In this document: positions 24,001 through 33,235 of the stretch, one piece after another
Numbering within the stretch: the stretch's first letter is position 1
Layout: every line of letters starts with the position of its first letter
Origin: a virus
Length of the DNA stretch: 64,000 nt
Strand: one strand, 5' to 3'
Virus record (IMG/VR): IMGVR_UViG_3300017759_003727
Coordinates: 1 to 64,000 of that record
The notes under the pieces: model-generated
What the model saw: only the letters and a program-made list of their open reading frames with translations
Database searches by the model: none
Told to the model about the DNA's origin: nothing
Made by a program: the position numbers and the translations under genes

Positions 24001-27000
24001 GGAGATATAATAAAAATTGATGATGAGATGAAATCTTTGGAAAAGAATTACGGTATGTTTTTAACACAAACAGGAGCTAATTCTGAAACTCATAAATACC
24101 CCAATGGAGCTTATGGGCCAACTGGACTTATAGTCGATCATCAAATAGGCAGTCAAACTGGATTAATTCCAACTGGAGAAAACAATGAAAGCTATATATA
24201 TCTTTATAACGCGTCGAACTCTACAAGTTTAAGAGAACTTTATGCCAAAAAAGATAATGCAAGGGTCACTTATACCGATGAAGAAATTTCTGGATTAAAA
24301 AAACCTAAAATAAGTAAATTACAAATTGATACTGGCGCGCATCCTTTCCAAAATTTAGGAGACGATAGTATATTAATTAAATTAAACCCTAATCAAAACT
24401 TTCCACAAGATGCTGGGTATTTTCCATCAATGACCCCATATTCGGTTGACATAACTGGAAGAGCGGAAAAACAATATAGGGTATTAAGTGTTAAAGAAAA
24501 TGAGGACTCTACATATGCAGTTGGGGCCATCATTTATCATAGCGGTAAATATGATGTAATTGAAAAAAATGTAAACTTTGACCCCACTCAAGACAATTTT
24601 GATGTATCATTGCAAAGCAATGTATCTACTTTACCCCAAATACCCGCTTCAATAACCGCCAGAACAGATCTTAGTGGAGTGAATAAATTTGGAGCGATTG
24701 ATCATTTTTTTGATATTGTAAATAGCGACCCAGTTCAAGCAGATCAATATAAAATATTTTTAACTTATCCAAGCAATAGAAGTATAGTTTTACCTAGATT
24801 ACTAAGAACTGGCTTAGGAACTAATGAAGGAAATACATCAGATAATGGAAAAACACAACTTGCTATTACTGGAGAACTTATTAATCAATTTGGAACTTAT
24901 GAATTAGAAATTTTCTCTGAGTTTACTAAATACTACACCAAGAGATCTACTAATTCTAGATCTGTAGAATTTACTGTTACAGCGGACGATCTAGGATTAG
25001 GAAATTTTGGTAAGGTTGTAACTTTCGATGGCATTACCAGCAAAAATCAAGATGATGTCTTTACTGAAAATTTCGCCAAACAATTAACGGGGACTTCTTT
25101 AGTTGGAGAATCAGATAGCCAAGGTTCAAGATTAACGAGAAATGATAATGATGATAGTTTTTTAGATTTGTCACTGCAATACGTAGATTTTGTTGGAAAT
25201 AATGCATTAGACCAAGGATACAACTTGGCTTCTGAATTTCATTTTTATGACAGTAATCCTGGATCTGGCATGTTCAACGCAGTAGAATTAGCTTTTACTG
25301 GAAAAATTGGTATGGATAAATTTGTTGTTAATAAAAGCAACAATCATGAAAGCCTTCAAGTTTCTGTTACTGGATTAAAGAGTGGTTTTGATTTTGAAGA
25401 AGCAAATTCTACATGTCTGAATAATAAATTTGGCATACAGACAAGTGGTTTCAGTGGTGCAAGAGGTGCGGATCGCTATGGTACTGGATACCATGTTAAA
25501 TTTGCAGAACAATTTAAAGGTTCACCAGTTGTGTTTATACAACAGGTGATGAAAAGCGGTATATCTTTTACTGATTATGATAATTTAGATACTTATAATA
25601 TAACACCTTCTGTTGTCCGCGCAAATACCACGGGATTTATTCATAATACTATGTCAAATGACGTGTCATTTTTTAATTATTTTGCTTTTGAAACTGGAGA
25701 TTTTAGAATAAACAATCAAAGATTTAAGGTAAGGAGGGTAGAAAAATCAGATTACGCTGATTTACAAGTGGATTTTGCGGATTCATTTACAGGTCAAAGA
25801 AATGAAAATGTTGTAAACAAAAAAAATCCAATAGTATTCGTACAAAAACAAGCAAATCAAAATGAAATTAGTTTTGTTGGAGGGACAATTGCACAAGTTT
25901 TGAATGGGACTAACAGCGGCTTTAGTCTTAGGGCAACAAATATTTATGGTTGTTCAGATACTGGTGATTATGGATACTTAGCTATAGAACAAACAAATGA
26001 TAATGTAAACGAATTCAATTTCCAAGTAATTGATGATGACAAAACACAGTTCACTGGAGGAGACATATTTTTAACTGATGGATTGCTTTCTCCTTATAAC
26101 TCTGGCATAGAAAATATAAATTATACAGATTTTGGAAGTGGAACATTCAATTATAGGGCATCGCATTTTTATCAAGATGGTTCTCAAAAAATATCTCAAC
26201 CTGGAGATAAATTTGATTACTATCAAGTTGATTTTTTAGCCCAAAATGATGGTTTTGTTGGTGACACTTCTACACACACTCGATTTGAAACTCAAGCTGC
26301 TGTTGTAGATGGCGGAAACAAAACATCTGGTAATTGGGTAAGATATAGTGATGTTGGGGCATATAATAATACTGGAATTTTTGCAACTGGTTTGGATGCT
26401 GAGGGAGATAATGTTAAAATTCACTTTAATCAAAACACCTTACATAGTAGCGGAAATTTAAATATAGGGAAAAAAGGATTTTCTGTTTTAGGCTGGTTCC
26501 AATTTAAAGAAGATTCAGATCAATGGGCTACTTTAATAGATAATTGGCATGGCACTGGATTTGTTTGGAGACAAAGTGGTGGATACAACCAAATATTTGC
26601 AGGTACAGGAAACAGTCAATCTAATGTTGTTAATGTAGCAGAAAATTTAAATGACGGGAAAACCCACTCAATTTTTGTAAGCGTTGGTAATAATGGAGCT
26701 GTCACTTCTTGGGTAGATGGTGAGAGAACGACAGGTACTAGTGTTGACCCTTGGTCAGAGACACCAAGTGGATTAAATAATTTAGGTGTTTGTAGCTTTT
26801 TGGGGTCTCAAGGTAATGGAGGAAACGCTGGATGCCCGTTAACTGGACAAAGCTTGAGTAGTGGATTTGCCCAAAATTTCATGTTCATAAAAGATGGAAT
26901 AATGGACGATAACTCTGCGAAGCTTTATTCTGTAAATCCATATAAGGCATATATTGCAACTGACAATTGGGCAATTCTAGACTTTCACTTTGGCACAGGT

Positions 27001-28470
27001 GCGCTTGCTACCGATAAAGGAGGTCTGAATGTTGTACCGACCTATGGTTATAGTATTTCTGGAGGAATAACAGGCAACGTGATTAAAACTTTACCCATCA
27101 ACGATGGAAACACAGTAAATCAAAATATAAACTACACAACAGGCGTTAGGGATTATAATGTATTTATGATCGGAGGAGTTTCTGGAGATGTCAATTTCTC
27201 AACTAATCATAACGGCATAAGTGGAAACAAATATACGGAAGATTTAATTTTAAATATGAGTCCTTTTAGAGATGGTATTGGGTTTGATGCTTTTGTATCA
27301 GATATTGATAACTTTGCTGATTTTGAAAGTGGAGAACATAGAGAGGAGATAATCATACCAGAAGGAAAAATTAGTGGTGTTCCTCTTTATAGTGGATTCA
27401 ATGCGGGACTTGAGTTTGGTGAAGAATTTGAAAACGAATCTGTCGTAACAATAGATTTTCAACATTCTAATCCTTTAATTTATAGATATCCAACGGGAAT
27501 AATCTTTACAGGGTTCAGTCATTACACAGGTGTAGATAGTAACGGTAACTTTATTGATGGAGAAACTGGTTGGTACCTTACTAATTCTGGAGGAAATGTA
27601 GATGACCCAACGGATTATGGAAATGTAGCGATTACTACTTTGGGAGAAACCACAGCAACTACTAGCTCTACTACAATGGAAGGATTTTTTAGTGGACACC
27701 AAAATATAGTCTCAGTAAAATTCTTTACTGGTAGTCAAAGTGGTTTTACTTTTAATCCTTATTCTGATGATTTCGCATTTGAAAGAGATGTTAATTTAAG
27801 AATTGAAACTGGTTTTTCTGGAGGAAATGGCGGGCTTGGAATATATCAAAGAGAATTTATATTTACTAACAACGATATTGATTCGAACACTGGAATGATT
27901 TTTTATTCAGCTATACCATATTCACAATTAGGGCCGATTCTTAATATGCAAACTGGACAACTAGCTTCTCATAAAAATTTAAATAATCCATTTGGAAGCT
28001 TTAGGTTGGACGAACATGTATTTAGTGGTAGAATGTTTACTGGATTTCCAGATTTTAATGATGACCACCCAAATGTAGAACCAACTAATTCAAAAACATC
28101 TGCATTAGTTAGTCAAGGTAATTTAAAACTTACTGGAGAATGTCATATTTATATTTCAAGAGAATCTGGATTATCTGATTTGCAATTTAATGATGAAACA
28201 TTTGTTGTCTCACATACTGCTGGTGAAGTAGAATTCAGAATAGATACTGGAATAGCAGATGGAATAGGTATGGATGACGAATGGTCAATGACAATTGATC
28301 AAAGAACAAGTAGCTCTGTAAGGGTAAGAGACGCTCAAAATAATGCTACAGTAGCTACTGCTGCAACATCAGCAGGTGCGGTTAGTAAAAGTAATAGCAA
28401 TGAAGCTATGATAACTGTAACTTACGACAAGACTTCGAACAAAATTTTATTTAGAGAATTTAGTTCTTAA
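21043..28470 (+). CDS. J: Tail-tip/host-specificity protein gpJ-like, with vWFA-like and LamG-like inserts
   Basis: 2475 residues; lambda gpJ is 1132. The gpJ core is at residues 44-70 (STVDLVSEGPIGGLVDVDG) and 765-1000 (PAWILFDLLNNFRYG, the conserved gpJ segment). Between them, residues 125-355 look like a von Willebrand A domain: TIIIVDLSSNSERH, TLVGLGDQG, TSYTEAIANIL, LHVLTIDIGNGE. The C-terminal two-thirds is beta-rich, with a LamG/concanavalin-like region around residues 1800-1920 (FSVLGWFQFKEDSDQWATLI) and many SGF/TGF segments. This is the probable receptor-recognition protein. Confidence 0.85.
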   Translation: MSNYKKYFSKTNQKLKIAGAGSKAEPSNLIPNKRAFVKESYSLSSTVDLVSEGPIGGLVDVDGRYLAGDENDIIETVPSEDNVLSSKEGFILKGFPDKFLNQTYLPKVSNIPGSYKKLRSKKSYRTIIIVDLSSNSERHLDAIKEKVQTVIESTNLMKAAGYQIDFTLVGLGDQGQVIRQELVGFGHYTSLIPVFGSFQYLDDISRTTNPEKIYNSISNATTLVEGDGKSRTSYTEAIANILDEQGDRGYYPNAFIVIGANPDTTTNKSVALERIEELAQTAAVKNATNRGIVNVSDPTQGNTILTFGFRLHVLTIDIGNGEMERSLRAVKNASLNIETKEFQSDKTVLDVFKYIQPNLLGTSSSKVYRGFEGAKNQLHPKDVPQLAFDGSNWAITNLEGSVIYYTCPEDRFSYNLFYGFDIPWTASEQAAGPAGETYLLNGLTLDKGVYFDELQLKTDRGKQFAKYKIEQKLGSENQTASKIVPKAVRLHTKNFKLLGPYDRDINGARAGTGSADIRKFNSDTAGGSRNFTDWQSFDPAQTDPSIFYHEVTDEDVDSLDLEIQISQLSDTQSFSSKGDNKSGRATMGRNLATTIKYSITLELVFRDGTTENRLLNLKIPLSDKKGFQTVNTESASIISVKGIITAPYSFTIKDIVLPEKTDDIVKRVLKVEKLTYETNSNLINRLTHISSVAERSKYSFNYPYSASIVTSLDARAFDDMPNRTFKLKGKKILIPSNYFPTDEAGLDRRFSEDSSTAGNLIYDGLWDGTFRYDWSDNPAWILFDLLNNFRYGTALYNRDLENIDIWSLYEIGRYCDAVDDYGKFEGLTDGFGGLEPRFSYNHKIDGDNEAFTIIKDIAKFMRCLVYYKDSQVQFKIDKPEQASMLFNNLNVVDGLFNYADVVKNSRTSSVDVSFLDKKNNYRPRTEYAEDRDAIERYGYLKQYIDGFGHTSRASAQRSARNIIFDSTHATETVSFAAGFEAALLAPGDIIKIDDEMKSLEKNYGMFLTQTGANSETHKYPNGAYGPTGLIVDHQIGSQTGLIPTGENNESYIYLYNASNSTSLRELYAKKDNARVTYTDEEISGLKKPKISKLQIDTGAHPFQNLGDDSILIKLNPNQNFPQDAGYFPSMTPYSVDITGRAEKQYRVLSVKENEDSTYAVGAIIYHSGKYDVIEKNVNFDPTQDNFDVSLQSNVSTLPQIPASITARTDLSGVNKFGAIDHFFDIVNSDPVQADQYKIFLTYPSNRSIVLPRLLRTGLGTNEGNTSDNGKTQLAITGELINQFGTYELEIFSEFTKYYTKRSTNSRSVEFTVTADDLGLGNFGKVVTFDGITSKNQDDVFTENFAKQLTGTSLVGESDSQGSRLTRNDNDDSFLDLSLQYVDFVGNNALDQGYNLASEFHFYDSNPGSGMFNAVELAFTGKIGMDKFVVNKSNNHESLQVSVTGLKSGFDFEEANSTCLNNKFGIQTSGFSGARGADRYGTGYHVKFAEQFKGSPVVFIQQVMKSGISFTDYDNLDTYNITPSVVRANTTGFIHNTMSNDVSFFNYFAFETGDFRINNQRFKVRRVEKSDYADLQVDFADSFTGQRNENVVNKKNPIVFVQKQANQNEISFVGGTIAQVLNGTNSGFSLRATNIYGCSDTGDYGYLAIEQTNDNVNEFNFQVIDDDKTQFTGGDIFLTDGLLSPYNSGIENINYTDFGSGTFNYRASHFYQDGSQKISQPGDKFDYYQVDFLAQNDGFVGDTSTHTRFETQAAVVDGGNKTSGNWVRYSDVGAYNNTGIFATGLDAEGDNVKIHFNQNTLHSSGNLNIGKKGFSVLGWFQFKEDSDQWATLIDNWHGTGFVWRQSGGYNQIFAGTGNSQSNVVNVAENLNDGKTHSIFVSVGNNGAVTSWVDGERTTGTSVDPWSETPSGLNNLGVCSFLGSQGNGGNAGCPLTGQSLSSGFAQNFMFIKDGIMDDNSAKLYSVNPYKAYIATDNWAILDFHFGTGALATDKGGLNVVPTYGYSISGGITGNVIKTLPINDGNTVNQNINYTTGVRDYNVFMIGGVSGDVNFSTNHNGISGNKYTEDLILNMSPFRDGIGFDAFVSDIDNFADFESGEHREEIIIPEGKISGVPLYSGFNAGLEFGEEFENESVVTIDFQHSNPLIYRYPTGIIFTGFSHYTGVDSNGNFIDGETGWYLTNSGGNVDDPTDYGNVAITTLGETTATTSSTTMEGFFSGHQNIVSVKFFTGSQSGFTFNPYSDDFAFERDVNLRIETGFSGGNGGLGIYQREFIFTNNDIDSNTGMIFYSAIPYSQLGPILNMQTGQLASHKNLNNPFGSFRLDEHVFSGRMFTGFPDFNDDHPNVEPTNSKTSALVSQGNLKLTGECHIYISRESGLSDLQFNDETFVVSHTAGEVEFRIDTGIADGIGMDDEWSMTIDQRTSSSVRVRDAQNNATVATAATSAGAVSKSNSNEAMITVTYDKTSNKILFREFSS

Positions 28471-28927
28471 GGATTTTATATCTATATTCCGTAGCTAAAT
28501 TAAACCCATTTTTTTTATAAAATTTTTTTAATTTTGGATCGTCGTTAATATTTCCTACATTAATAATATCAAAATTATTAGCTTTTGCATATTTAATGCT
28601 TTCTTTAAATAATTTTATAGATATTTTTGGATTATTTGAAAACCAAACATACTCCGTAAATGTTCTTTTGTTTATTTTTTCATCTAACCCCATAATCCAC
28701 CAAATAAAACCATCTAAAACATCATCTGTTTTATGTATCAAGGCATAACAAGAGTTCCAATGATATTGATTAGACCAAAAAGACTGCAAACAATTCACAT
28801 CAAAAGGTAGTCCAAATTTAGAAAACTTATTTTCAGAATGAAATTTATCGTTCCATTCTTTTTGATTGATTGCCCAATTATCAAAGCACTCTTGTACTTC
28901 TGAAATATGCTGTACTCTTTTTATCAT
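28460..28927 (-). CDS. GNAT-family acetyltransferase-like protein
   Basis: 155 residues from the ATG at 28927 (MIKRVQHISEVQECFDNWAI), which lies 2 bases after the upstream stop. GNAT-like order: a WWIMGLDEKINKRTFTEYVW strand region, then AKANNFDIINVGN and KLKKFYKKNGFNLATEYRY, the usual FYxxxGF end. Convergent with gene J; the two 3' ends overlap by 11 bases. Substrate unknown. Confidence 0.65.
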   Translation of the reverse strand: MIKRVQHISEVQECFDNWAINQKEWNDKFHSENKFSKFGLPFDVNCLQSFWSNQYHWNSCYALIHKTDDVLDGFIWWIMGLDEKINKRTFTEYVWFSNNPKISIKLFKESIKYAKANNFDIINVGNINDDPKLKKFYKKNGFNLATEYRYKILKN

Positions 28928-28928
28928 T

Positions 28929-29213
28929 TTACCAAAAACCACAGGCTCTACCAAATCCAAACATATTTACAAAACAAAAATAAATAGTAAGCAACATTGG
29001 GAAAGCTACTTTACGTTCATAATGAGCCAAGGTTGACGCTAGAGCTGCTATAAAAAATATTGGATACACAAGCTCCATTGTTGGATTGTCCGCAGTTATA
29101 GCTAAGTATAAAGAAGCAGAAACAGCAAACACAAAACTAACAACTTCTAGGTAAAAAGCCTTCCGATTTGACAGAAAGCTTTCTACCCAAAAACCCTTTA
29201 CTTTAGAAATCAT
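28929..29213 (-). CDS. Conserved three-helix membrane protein
   Basis: 94 residues, MISKVKGFWVESFLSNRKAF then three hydrophobic helices (YLEVVSFVFAVSASLYLAIT, LVYPIFFIAALASTLAHY, FPMLLTIYFCFVNMFGFGRA). I recognise the pattern from other marine phage genomes, where it is unannotated. Overlaps the upstream gene by 4 bases. Confidence 0.7.
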   Translation of the reverse strand: MISKVKGFWVESFLSNRKAFYLEVVSFVFAVSASLYLAITADNPTMELVYPIFFIAALASTLAHYERKVAFPMLLTIYFCFVNMFGFGRACGFW

Positions 29214-29932
29214 AATAACTTCAATAGTTTACGACACTCTTTGGCAGGAATATCTTTATATTCTTCCCAAGATTTAATAATTTCTGGATCGTTTGTATAA
29301 TCTTCACTCTTATAAAGCTCTCTAAGTTTGTTTTTGAAGTCTACAAAGGTAAGACCTGCTTTTTCTCTTAAAATGCCTTGTGGGCTAATATCTTTAGCTG
29401 TAGAAGGCGAATTTGTTTGAATTGGAGCTTTGTCTTTAGAAGAATCTATCTCATCAGCGCCAACAATGTGAATATTTAAAAAATTACGGACACAACGTAC
29501 AAAAGCACGATTTTCAGCAATACATTCTAAGAATTTTGCAGCGAAACCGTTTGTGTTATTTGTTGTAGCATTTGCAATAGAAGCAAAAGTTTGTGTGCCA
29601 TTGCTTTCGTAATTTTCAATCCAACTAATCATACACTGAGTAACAACACGTTCATCTGAGGATTCTGCAATATCATATGTAACATTGTGGAAACCACGTA
29701 GTCTAGCTAACTCTTTGATACCGCTTAACTTAATAAGTAATTGGCTATCGTCTAAACCATCTACTGATTTGGGAACAGGCATCTTACGAAATTCGAAATA
29801 ATCCTTATTAGGATATAAATGATCTGATTTAATCATAGCTCTCCAATTGACAGAGCCGTCTTCATTAAAAACATAATCAACTGATTCTAGTAGACCATGT
29901 TCGTTTCTTTTGTATTTTTCTGGATTACTCAT
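29210..29932 (-). CDS. Putative Rad52/Sak-type single-strand annealing protein
   Basis: 240 residues. The segment LLIKLSGIKELARLRGF ... DERVVTQCMISWIENY ... NATTNNTNGFAAKFLECIAENRAFVRCVRNFLNI resembles the core of Rad52-like (Sak/Sak3/DdrA) phage recombinases, including the conserved AENRAFxRxxRN motif. Such proteins anneal complementary single strands and usually work with an SSB and a RecA/exonuclease pair; all three classes occur nearby. The C-terminal 80 residues are a linker and a charged domain. Identification is by pattern only. Confidence 0.5.
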   Translation of the reverse strand: MSNPEKYKRNEHGLLESVDYVFNEDGSVNWRAMIKSDHLYPNKDYFEFRKMPVPKSVDGLDDSQLLIKLSGIKELARLRGFHNVTYDIAESSDERVVTQCMISWIENYESNGTQTFASIANATTNNTNGFAAKFLECIAENRAFVRCVRNFLNIHIVGADEIDSSKDKAPIQTNSPSTAKDISPQGILREKAGLTFVDFKNKLRELYKSEDYTNDPEIIKSWEEYKDIPAKECRKLLKLL

Positions 29933-31061
29933 ATAAATATAAACTTTCTAATTCTTGTTTTGAAGTATCATTTAATACAAACTTTTCACTATTGTCAAGC
30001 GAATTCGCAGATAAACGAGAATTAAACACCTTTCCTTGAGAAATAAAACGTTTTTTGCAGAAAAATTTTGTTTTATCAGATATTTCTGACACTTCTTGAC
30101 CTTGAATTTCTAAATCAACAAGATAATCAAAGTATTTTAGTCTTAAATCTTTGAGGTCTTCTTCTTTTTTAGCTAAAACTACAAGTTCTATTTTGTTTTT
30201 TTTAATTTTTTTAAAAAAATCAGAGTAATCTTTATTCAAATCTTTTATTTTAAAAGTTATTCTTTTTGTGGTTTGTTTGATAGCATTTAAATGTTCATCC
30301 ATTAGTTCTTCGTCAATAACTAAATGAGATAAACACATTCTGCACCAGTTAATAATATTGTTTAAATCAAAATGTAGGTCACCTCTAATATTTACTGGAC
30401 GATTATGCAGTTCTTTTGAATAAGCAAAAAAGTTTGGGACAATCTCTACAAGAGGAGCGTTATATAAAGCACCCGCTCTTACTGTTTTGAATGGAATTTT
30501 AAAATCAATATTTAGTTTATCTAAAACCGCTTGGGCTAAAGATTCTGGTTTCACCTCATTAATTCTTTTTACTGGCTCTTGGTCAGCAAAAGATGGTTTA
30601 ATTTCTTCAAAATTTGGAGATAGTAATGAAACCTTTTCTGGATCACTCCAATATGGATAACAGGTTTCTTTGTATGTGTGAGAATAAAGAGAAACGATAG
30701 GTATACCAAAAGCACTTGCAATATGAACTGGTAAACTATCTATGCCTAAATGTAATTTTGATTTACTAATAATATAATTTGTTTGTCTGTAGGTGCATCG
30801 ATTAAATAACTCGTCAACACCTTGAATAGGTTCAGCCTTGGGGCCTCCTACTTGAATTATCTTATAACCTAACTCTTTTAATTTAGGGCCTAATAGACCA
30901 AGACAAACATCCCAATAATCATATTGTTTGGGTTGAACATCTGTATCCATGTGGAAAGTAATATATTTTTCATGTATTACTGGATAATAATGTTTTTGAA
31001 TTTTTGGTTTGCCAACCTTAACTCCTAAATCTTTTGCGTAAACTTCTACTAAGTGACTCAT
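29925..31061 (-). CDS. C-terminal half of a family 9 (heptosyl)transferase, extended
   Basis: 378 residues. Residues 1-175 are the nucleotide-sugar-binding half of a GT9 heptosyltransferase: TFHMDTDVQPKQYDYWDVCL, GYKIIQVGGPKAEPIQG, SKLHLGIDSLPVHIASAFGI, PIVSLYSHTYKE. The N-terminal half is missing and is found at the end of the upstream gene; the two overlap as ATGA. The remaining 200 residues (to YLYE) are unique, Lys-rich and of unknown function. Together with the upstream gene it may form one two-chain enzyme. Confidence 0.75.
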   Translation of the reverse strand: MSHLVEVYAKDLGVKVGKPKIQKHYYPVIHEKYITFHMDTDVQPKQYDYWDVCLGLLGPKLKELGYKIIQVGGPKAEPIQGVDELFNRCTYRQTNYIISKSKLHLGIDSLPVHIASAFGIPIVSLYSHTYKETCYPYWSDPEKVSLLSPNFEEIKPSFADQEPVKRINEVKPESLAQAVLDKLNIDFKIPFKTVRAGALYNAPLVEIVPNFFAYSKELHNRPVNIRGDLHFDLNNIINWCRMCLSHLVIDEELMDEHLNAIKQTTKRITFKIKDLNKDYSDFFKKIKKNKIELVVLAKKEEDLKDLRLKYFDYLVDLEIQGQEVSEISDKTKFFCKKRFISQGKVFNSRLSANSLDNSEKFVLNDTSKQELESLYLYE

Positions 31062-32740
31062 AATTTAAATTGTAATCTATCTTTCCCGTTGTGGTGATAA
31101 TTGTGTTCTTTTTGTGTCCCAATATGGGGCAAAAAAGCTATATCAAAAAAACCTTTGTGACTACCTCTGCCTTCCAAAAAATGCAAGTTATCTATTTCTG
31201 AGGAAAAGGGTAAAACTTTATGCACTGCTGGATGATCCTCTAAATAAGAAAAATACTGAGGCATTGTAAATGTATAAATATCATATTCTGGATATAATTC
31301 TTTCAAGTTGTCTAAAAGGCTATTTAAGAGTAGCACATCTCCAGCAGACTGTGGCAGTACGATAGCTATCCTTTTACCCTCATCTAACAAGTCTTCAAAT
31401 TTAATTTTACCTTTATTAGATTCTTCTTCCCAATTAAAATCATAGTCTATATCTGGCATATTATCTATAATTGATTCTAGCTTTTTGCCCACAGCTTCTA
31501 TGGAATAATTTTTAATTGTAAAATCTCTGCCCTTACGACCAATTTCTAATCTTTTGCTAGGTTTCATTTGCCAAACTTTTTTCAATTGTTTTGCAATACT
31601 AGAAGCGTATGTAGAAGCTTTAATAAACTGAGTTCCTGGTTCTCTATACTCAGCCCAATCAAGAGGCATGCCACCGCTTTCTGACGTACAAGAATCCTCG
31701 CCACAAGAATAACTAGTAACCAATGTTATTAATTCTGTTAGTTTAGCTTCAAAAATTGGAATTTCCATACCGCCACTTGTAAAAGGATGGCAGTACACAT
31801 CTAGTAAATTATATATTTCGTTTAATTGTTCTTCATCAACCCCTGCACCTACATTAGTTGTATTTACTGATTTCTCAGAGCCACAGTATTTGCAATTTTG
31901 CTCTTGACCACAAAAAGGTTTTATCTCATACTCTCCGCAAGATTTACAAAAGTAAGTTGTAAGAATATCTTGTGGATCAATATTTTTTTCTTTTAAAAGC
32001 CTAGGAATATCCCAACCTTCAGACCAATGAGTATGTAAAAGAAGTTTTGCTTTAGCACAATCTTTTTTAAATATCTTAAATCCATCCAACATATTTGGCA
32101 CACTTTTTCTTAGTTGATTTCTGAAAACAAATCCAATAATGAATTCATCAGTGAGGCCAAACTTTTGTCTTAAATTTTTTCTTTCTGTATTTGAAAGTCT
32201 ATGAAAATCATCCGTGTTTACAGTTCCATGCAATGTACCAACATGTTCTTCACCCATGTTTTTTAAATCTCTTTCAGCAAAGGAAGACCATACATAAAAG
32301 TTTTTTGTTTTAGGTGCGGCCTCTAATGCTTGAGGTAAAATTGGTTGGCTGTCTAAAGTAGTCCAAATCATATGATTTATTTTATTCCACCAAGGCTTGT
32401 CCCAAAATTTATCGAAAGCCCAAATATCTTCTACTCCAATATAAACATCTGGTTTGTATTCTTTGATTGCTGAGTCAATCATCATGCCTCCGTATCCAGC
32501 AACTCTTCCTTTATGTGGGTCAGAATTAGCTTGTTGAATTAAAGCTGGGTTATTTGGTAAAGAACCTTGGCAAATCCAAGGTTTTGTTTTAACTGATGGG
32601 TGACCCCATTGAGAGCCATTACAAAACTCAACAATTTTATACTTGCCAGTTTTTTGCAAGTATTTTAAAATGTTTTTACAATTTTTACCAAAACCAGTAA
32701 AAGCTTTGGAGTTATTAGAGTGGAATAAAACTGTTTTCAT
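31058..32740 (-). CDS. GT4-type glycosyltransferase fused to the N-terminal half of a GT9 heptosyltransferase
   Basis: 560 residues. Residues 1-430 are a GT-B glycosyltransferase (FHSNNSKAFTGFGKNCKNIL start, FVFRNQLRKSVPNMLDGF, and the GGMEIPIFEAKLTEL EX7E-like region). A zinc-ribbon-like insertion lies near residue 270 (CKSCG ... CGQEQNCKYCG). Residues 455-560 match the N-terminal GT9 domain (RIAIVLPQSAGDVLLLNSLL, LYPEYDIYTFTMPQYFSYLE). The matching C-terminal GT9 domain is the next gene. The fusion and split are unusual. Confidence 0.75.
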   Translation of the reverse strand: MKTVLFHSNNSKAFTGFGKNCKNILKYLQKTGKYKIVEFCNGSQWGHPSVKTKPWICQGSLPNNPALIQQANSDPHKGRVAGYGGMMIDSAIKEYKPDVYIGVEDIWAFDKFWDKPWWNKINHMIWTTLDSQPILPQALEAAPKTKNFYVWSSFAERDLKNMGEEHVGTLHGTVNTDDFHRLSNTERKNLRQKFGLTDEFIIGFVFRNQLRKSVPNMLDGFKIFKKDCAKAKLLLHTHWSEGWDIPRLLKEKNIDPQDILTTYFCKSCGEYEIKPFCGQEQNCKYCGSEKSVNTTNVGAGVDEEQLNEIYNLLDVYCHPFTSGGMEIPIFEAKLTELITLVTSYSCGEDSCTSESGGMPLDWAEYREPGTQFIKASTYASSIAKQLKKVWQMKPSKRLEIGRKGRDFTIKNYSIEAVGKKLESIIDNMPDIDYDFNWEEESNKGKIKFEDLLDEGKRIAIVLPQSAGDVLLLNSLLDNLKELYPEYDIYTFTMPQYFSYLEDHPAVHKVLPFSSEIDNLHFLEGRGSHKGFFDIAFLPHIGTQKEHNYHHNGKDRLQFKL

Positions 32741-33198
32741 TAAAACTCAAACAACTTTCTTAGGTACATTTCTAATAAAACTTTTAAAGCTCTCGCTTCG
32801 CCAAGCTCGATGCCAATGCCAAATTTTAAAGTAGAGTTTTTAATTACTCCAAGAGAAAAAGCTTTTGTGCCATTAGTTTTTTCGTAAGGCTTAAATGAAA
32901 TGGTTGTTTTGTCTTCGTTATATGTGTGAAAAGCTGAAAATTCTGTATATCTTTCAATTGAATTTATGATAGCTCCTACTTCATTCTCATTGATTTTGCA
33001 GTAAATGTTTTTTTCTGGATTTTTAGCATTATCACTAAATGATCCTGTTCTTTTTTGAGCATTCCATCCTGCTTGCTTAATAGATTGAATTAAGAATGTA
33101 GGTTTAACTGAATTACCTTCTTTGTCTTGATCGATTATCTTGAAAGAGAAAGCACATCCAGTGTTTTTTGAATTAGGTTTGTAAAGATTATATTGCAT
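32740..33198 (-). CDS. Putative single-stranded DNA/RNA-binding protein
   Basis: 152 residues. N-terminal beta sheet region and a conserved C-terminal half (IYCKINENEVGAIINSIERY, TTISFKPYEK, FSLGVIKNSTLKFGIGIELG, ALKVLLEMYLRKLF) in the style of phage SSB-like/Whirly-PC4 proteins. The end overlaps the glycosyltransferase start by one base. A canonical OB-fold is not visible, so this is tentative. A TATAAT box lies 8 bases upstream of its ATG. Confidence 0.5.
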   Translation of the reverse strand: MQYNLYKPNSKNTGCAFSFKIIDQDKEGNSVKPTFLIQSIKQAGWNAQKRTGSFSDNAKNPEKNIYCKINENEVGAIINSIERYTEFSAFHTYNEDKTTISFKPYEKTNGTKAFSLGVIKNSTLKFGIGIELGEARALKVLLEMYLRKLFEF

Positions 33199-33220
33199 AT
33201 TGGATGATTATAAGATAAAA

Positions 33221-33229
33221 AGTGTAAAA
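33221..33229 (+). promoter_or_regulatory. Late-type promoter box (plus strand)
   Basis: AGTGTAAAA, 6 bases, ATG at 33236. It decides the start of the next gene. Confidence 0.65.
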
Positions 33230-33235
33230 TTCTAT

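Noticed and set aside
24000-28470. Tandem long repeats in the J C-terminus
   Set aside because: SGF/TGF-type short repeats are frequent but no long exact repeat could be followed by eye.
33200-33235. TTG start for the plus-strand gene at 33236
   Set aside because: The late-type box 6 bases before the ATG at 33236 fits the window-wide spacing; the TTG has no support and abuts the divergent ATG.
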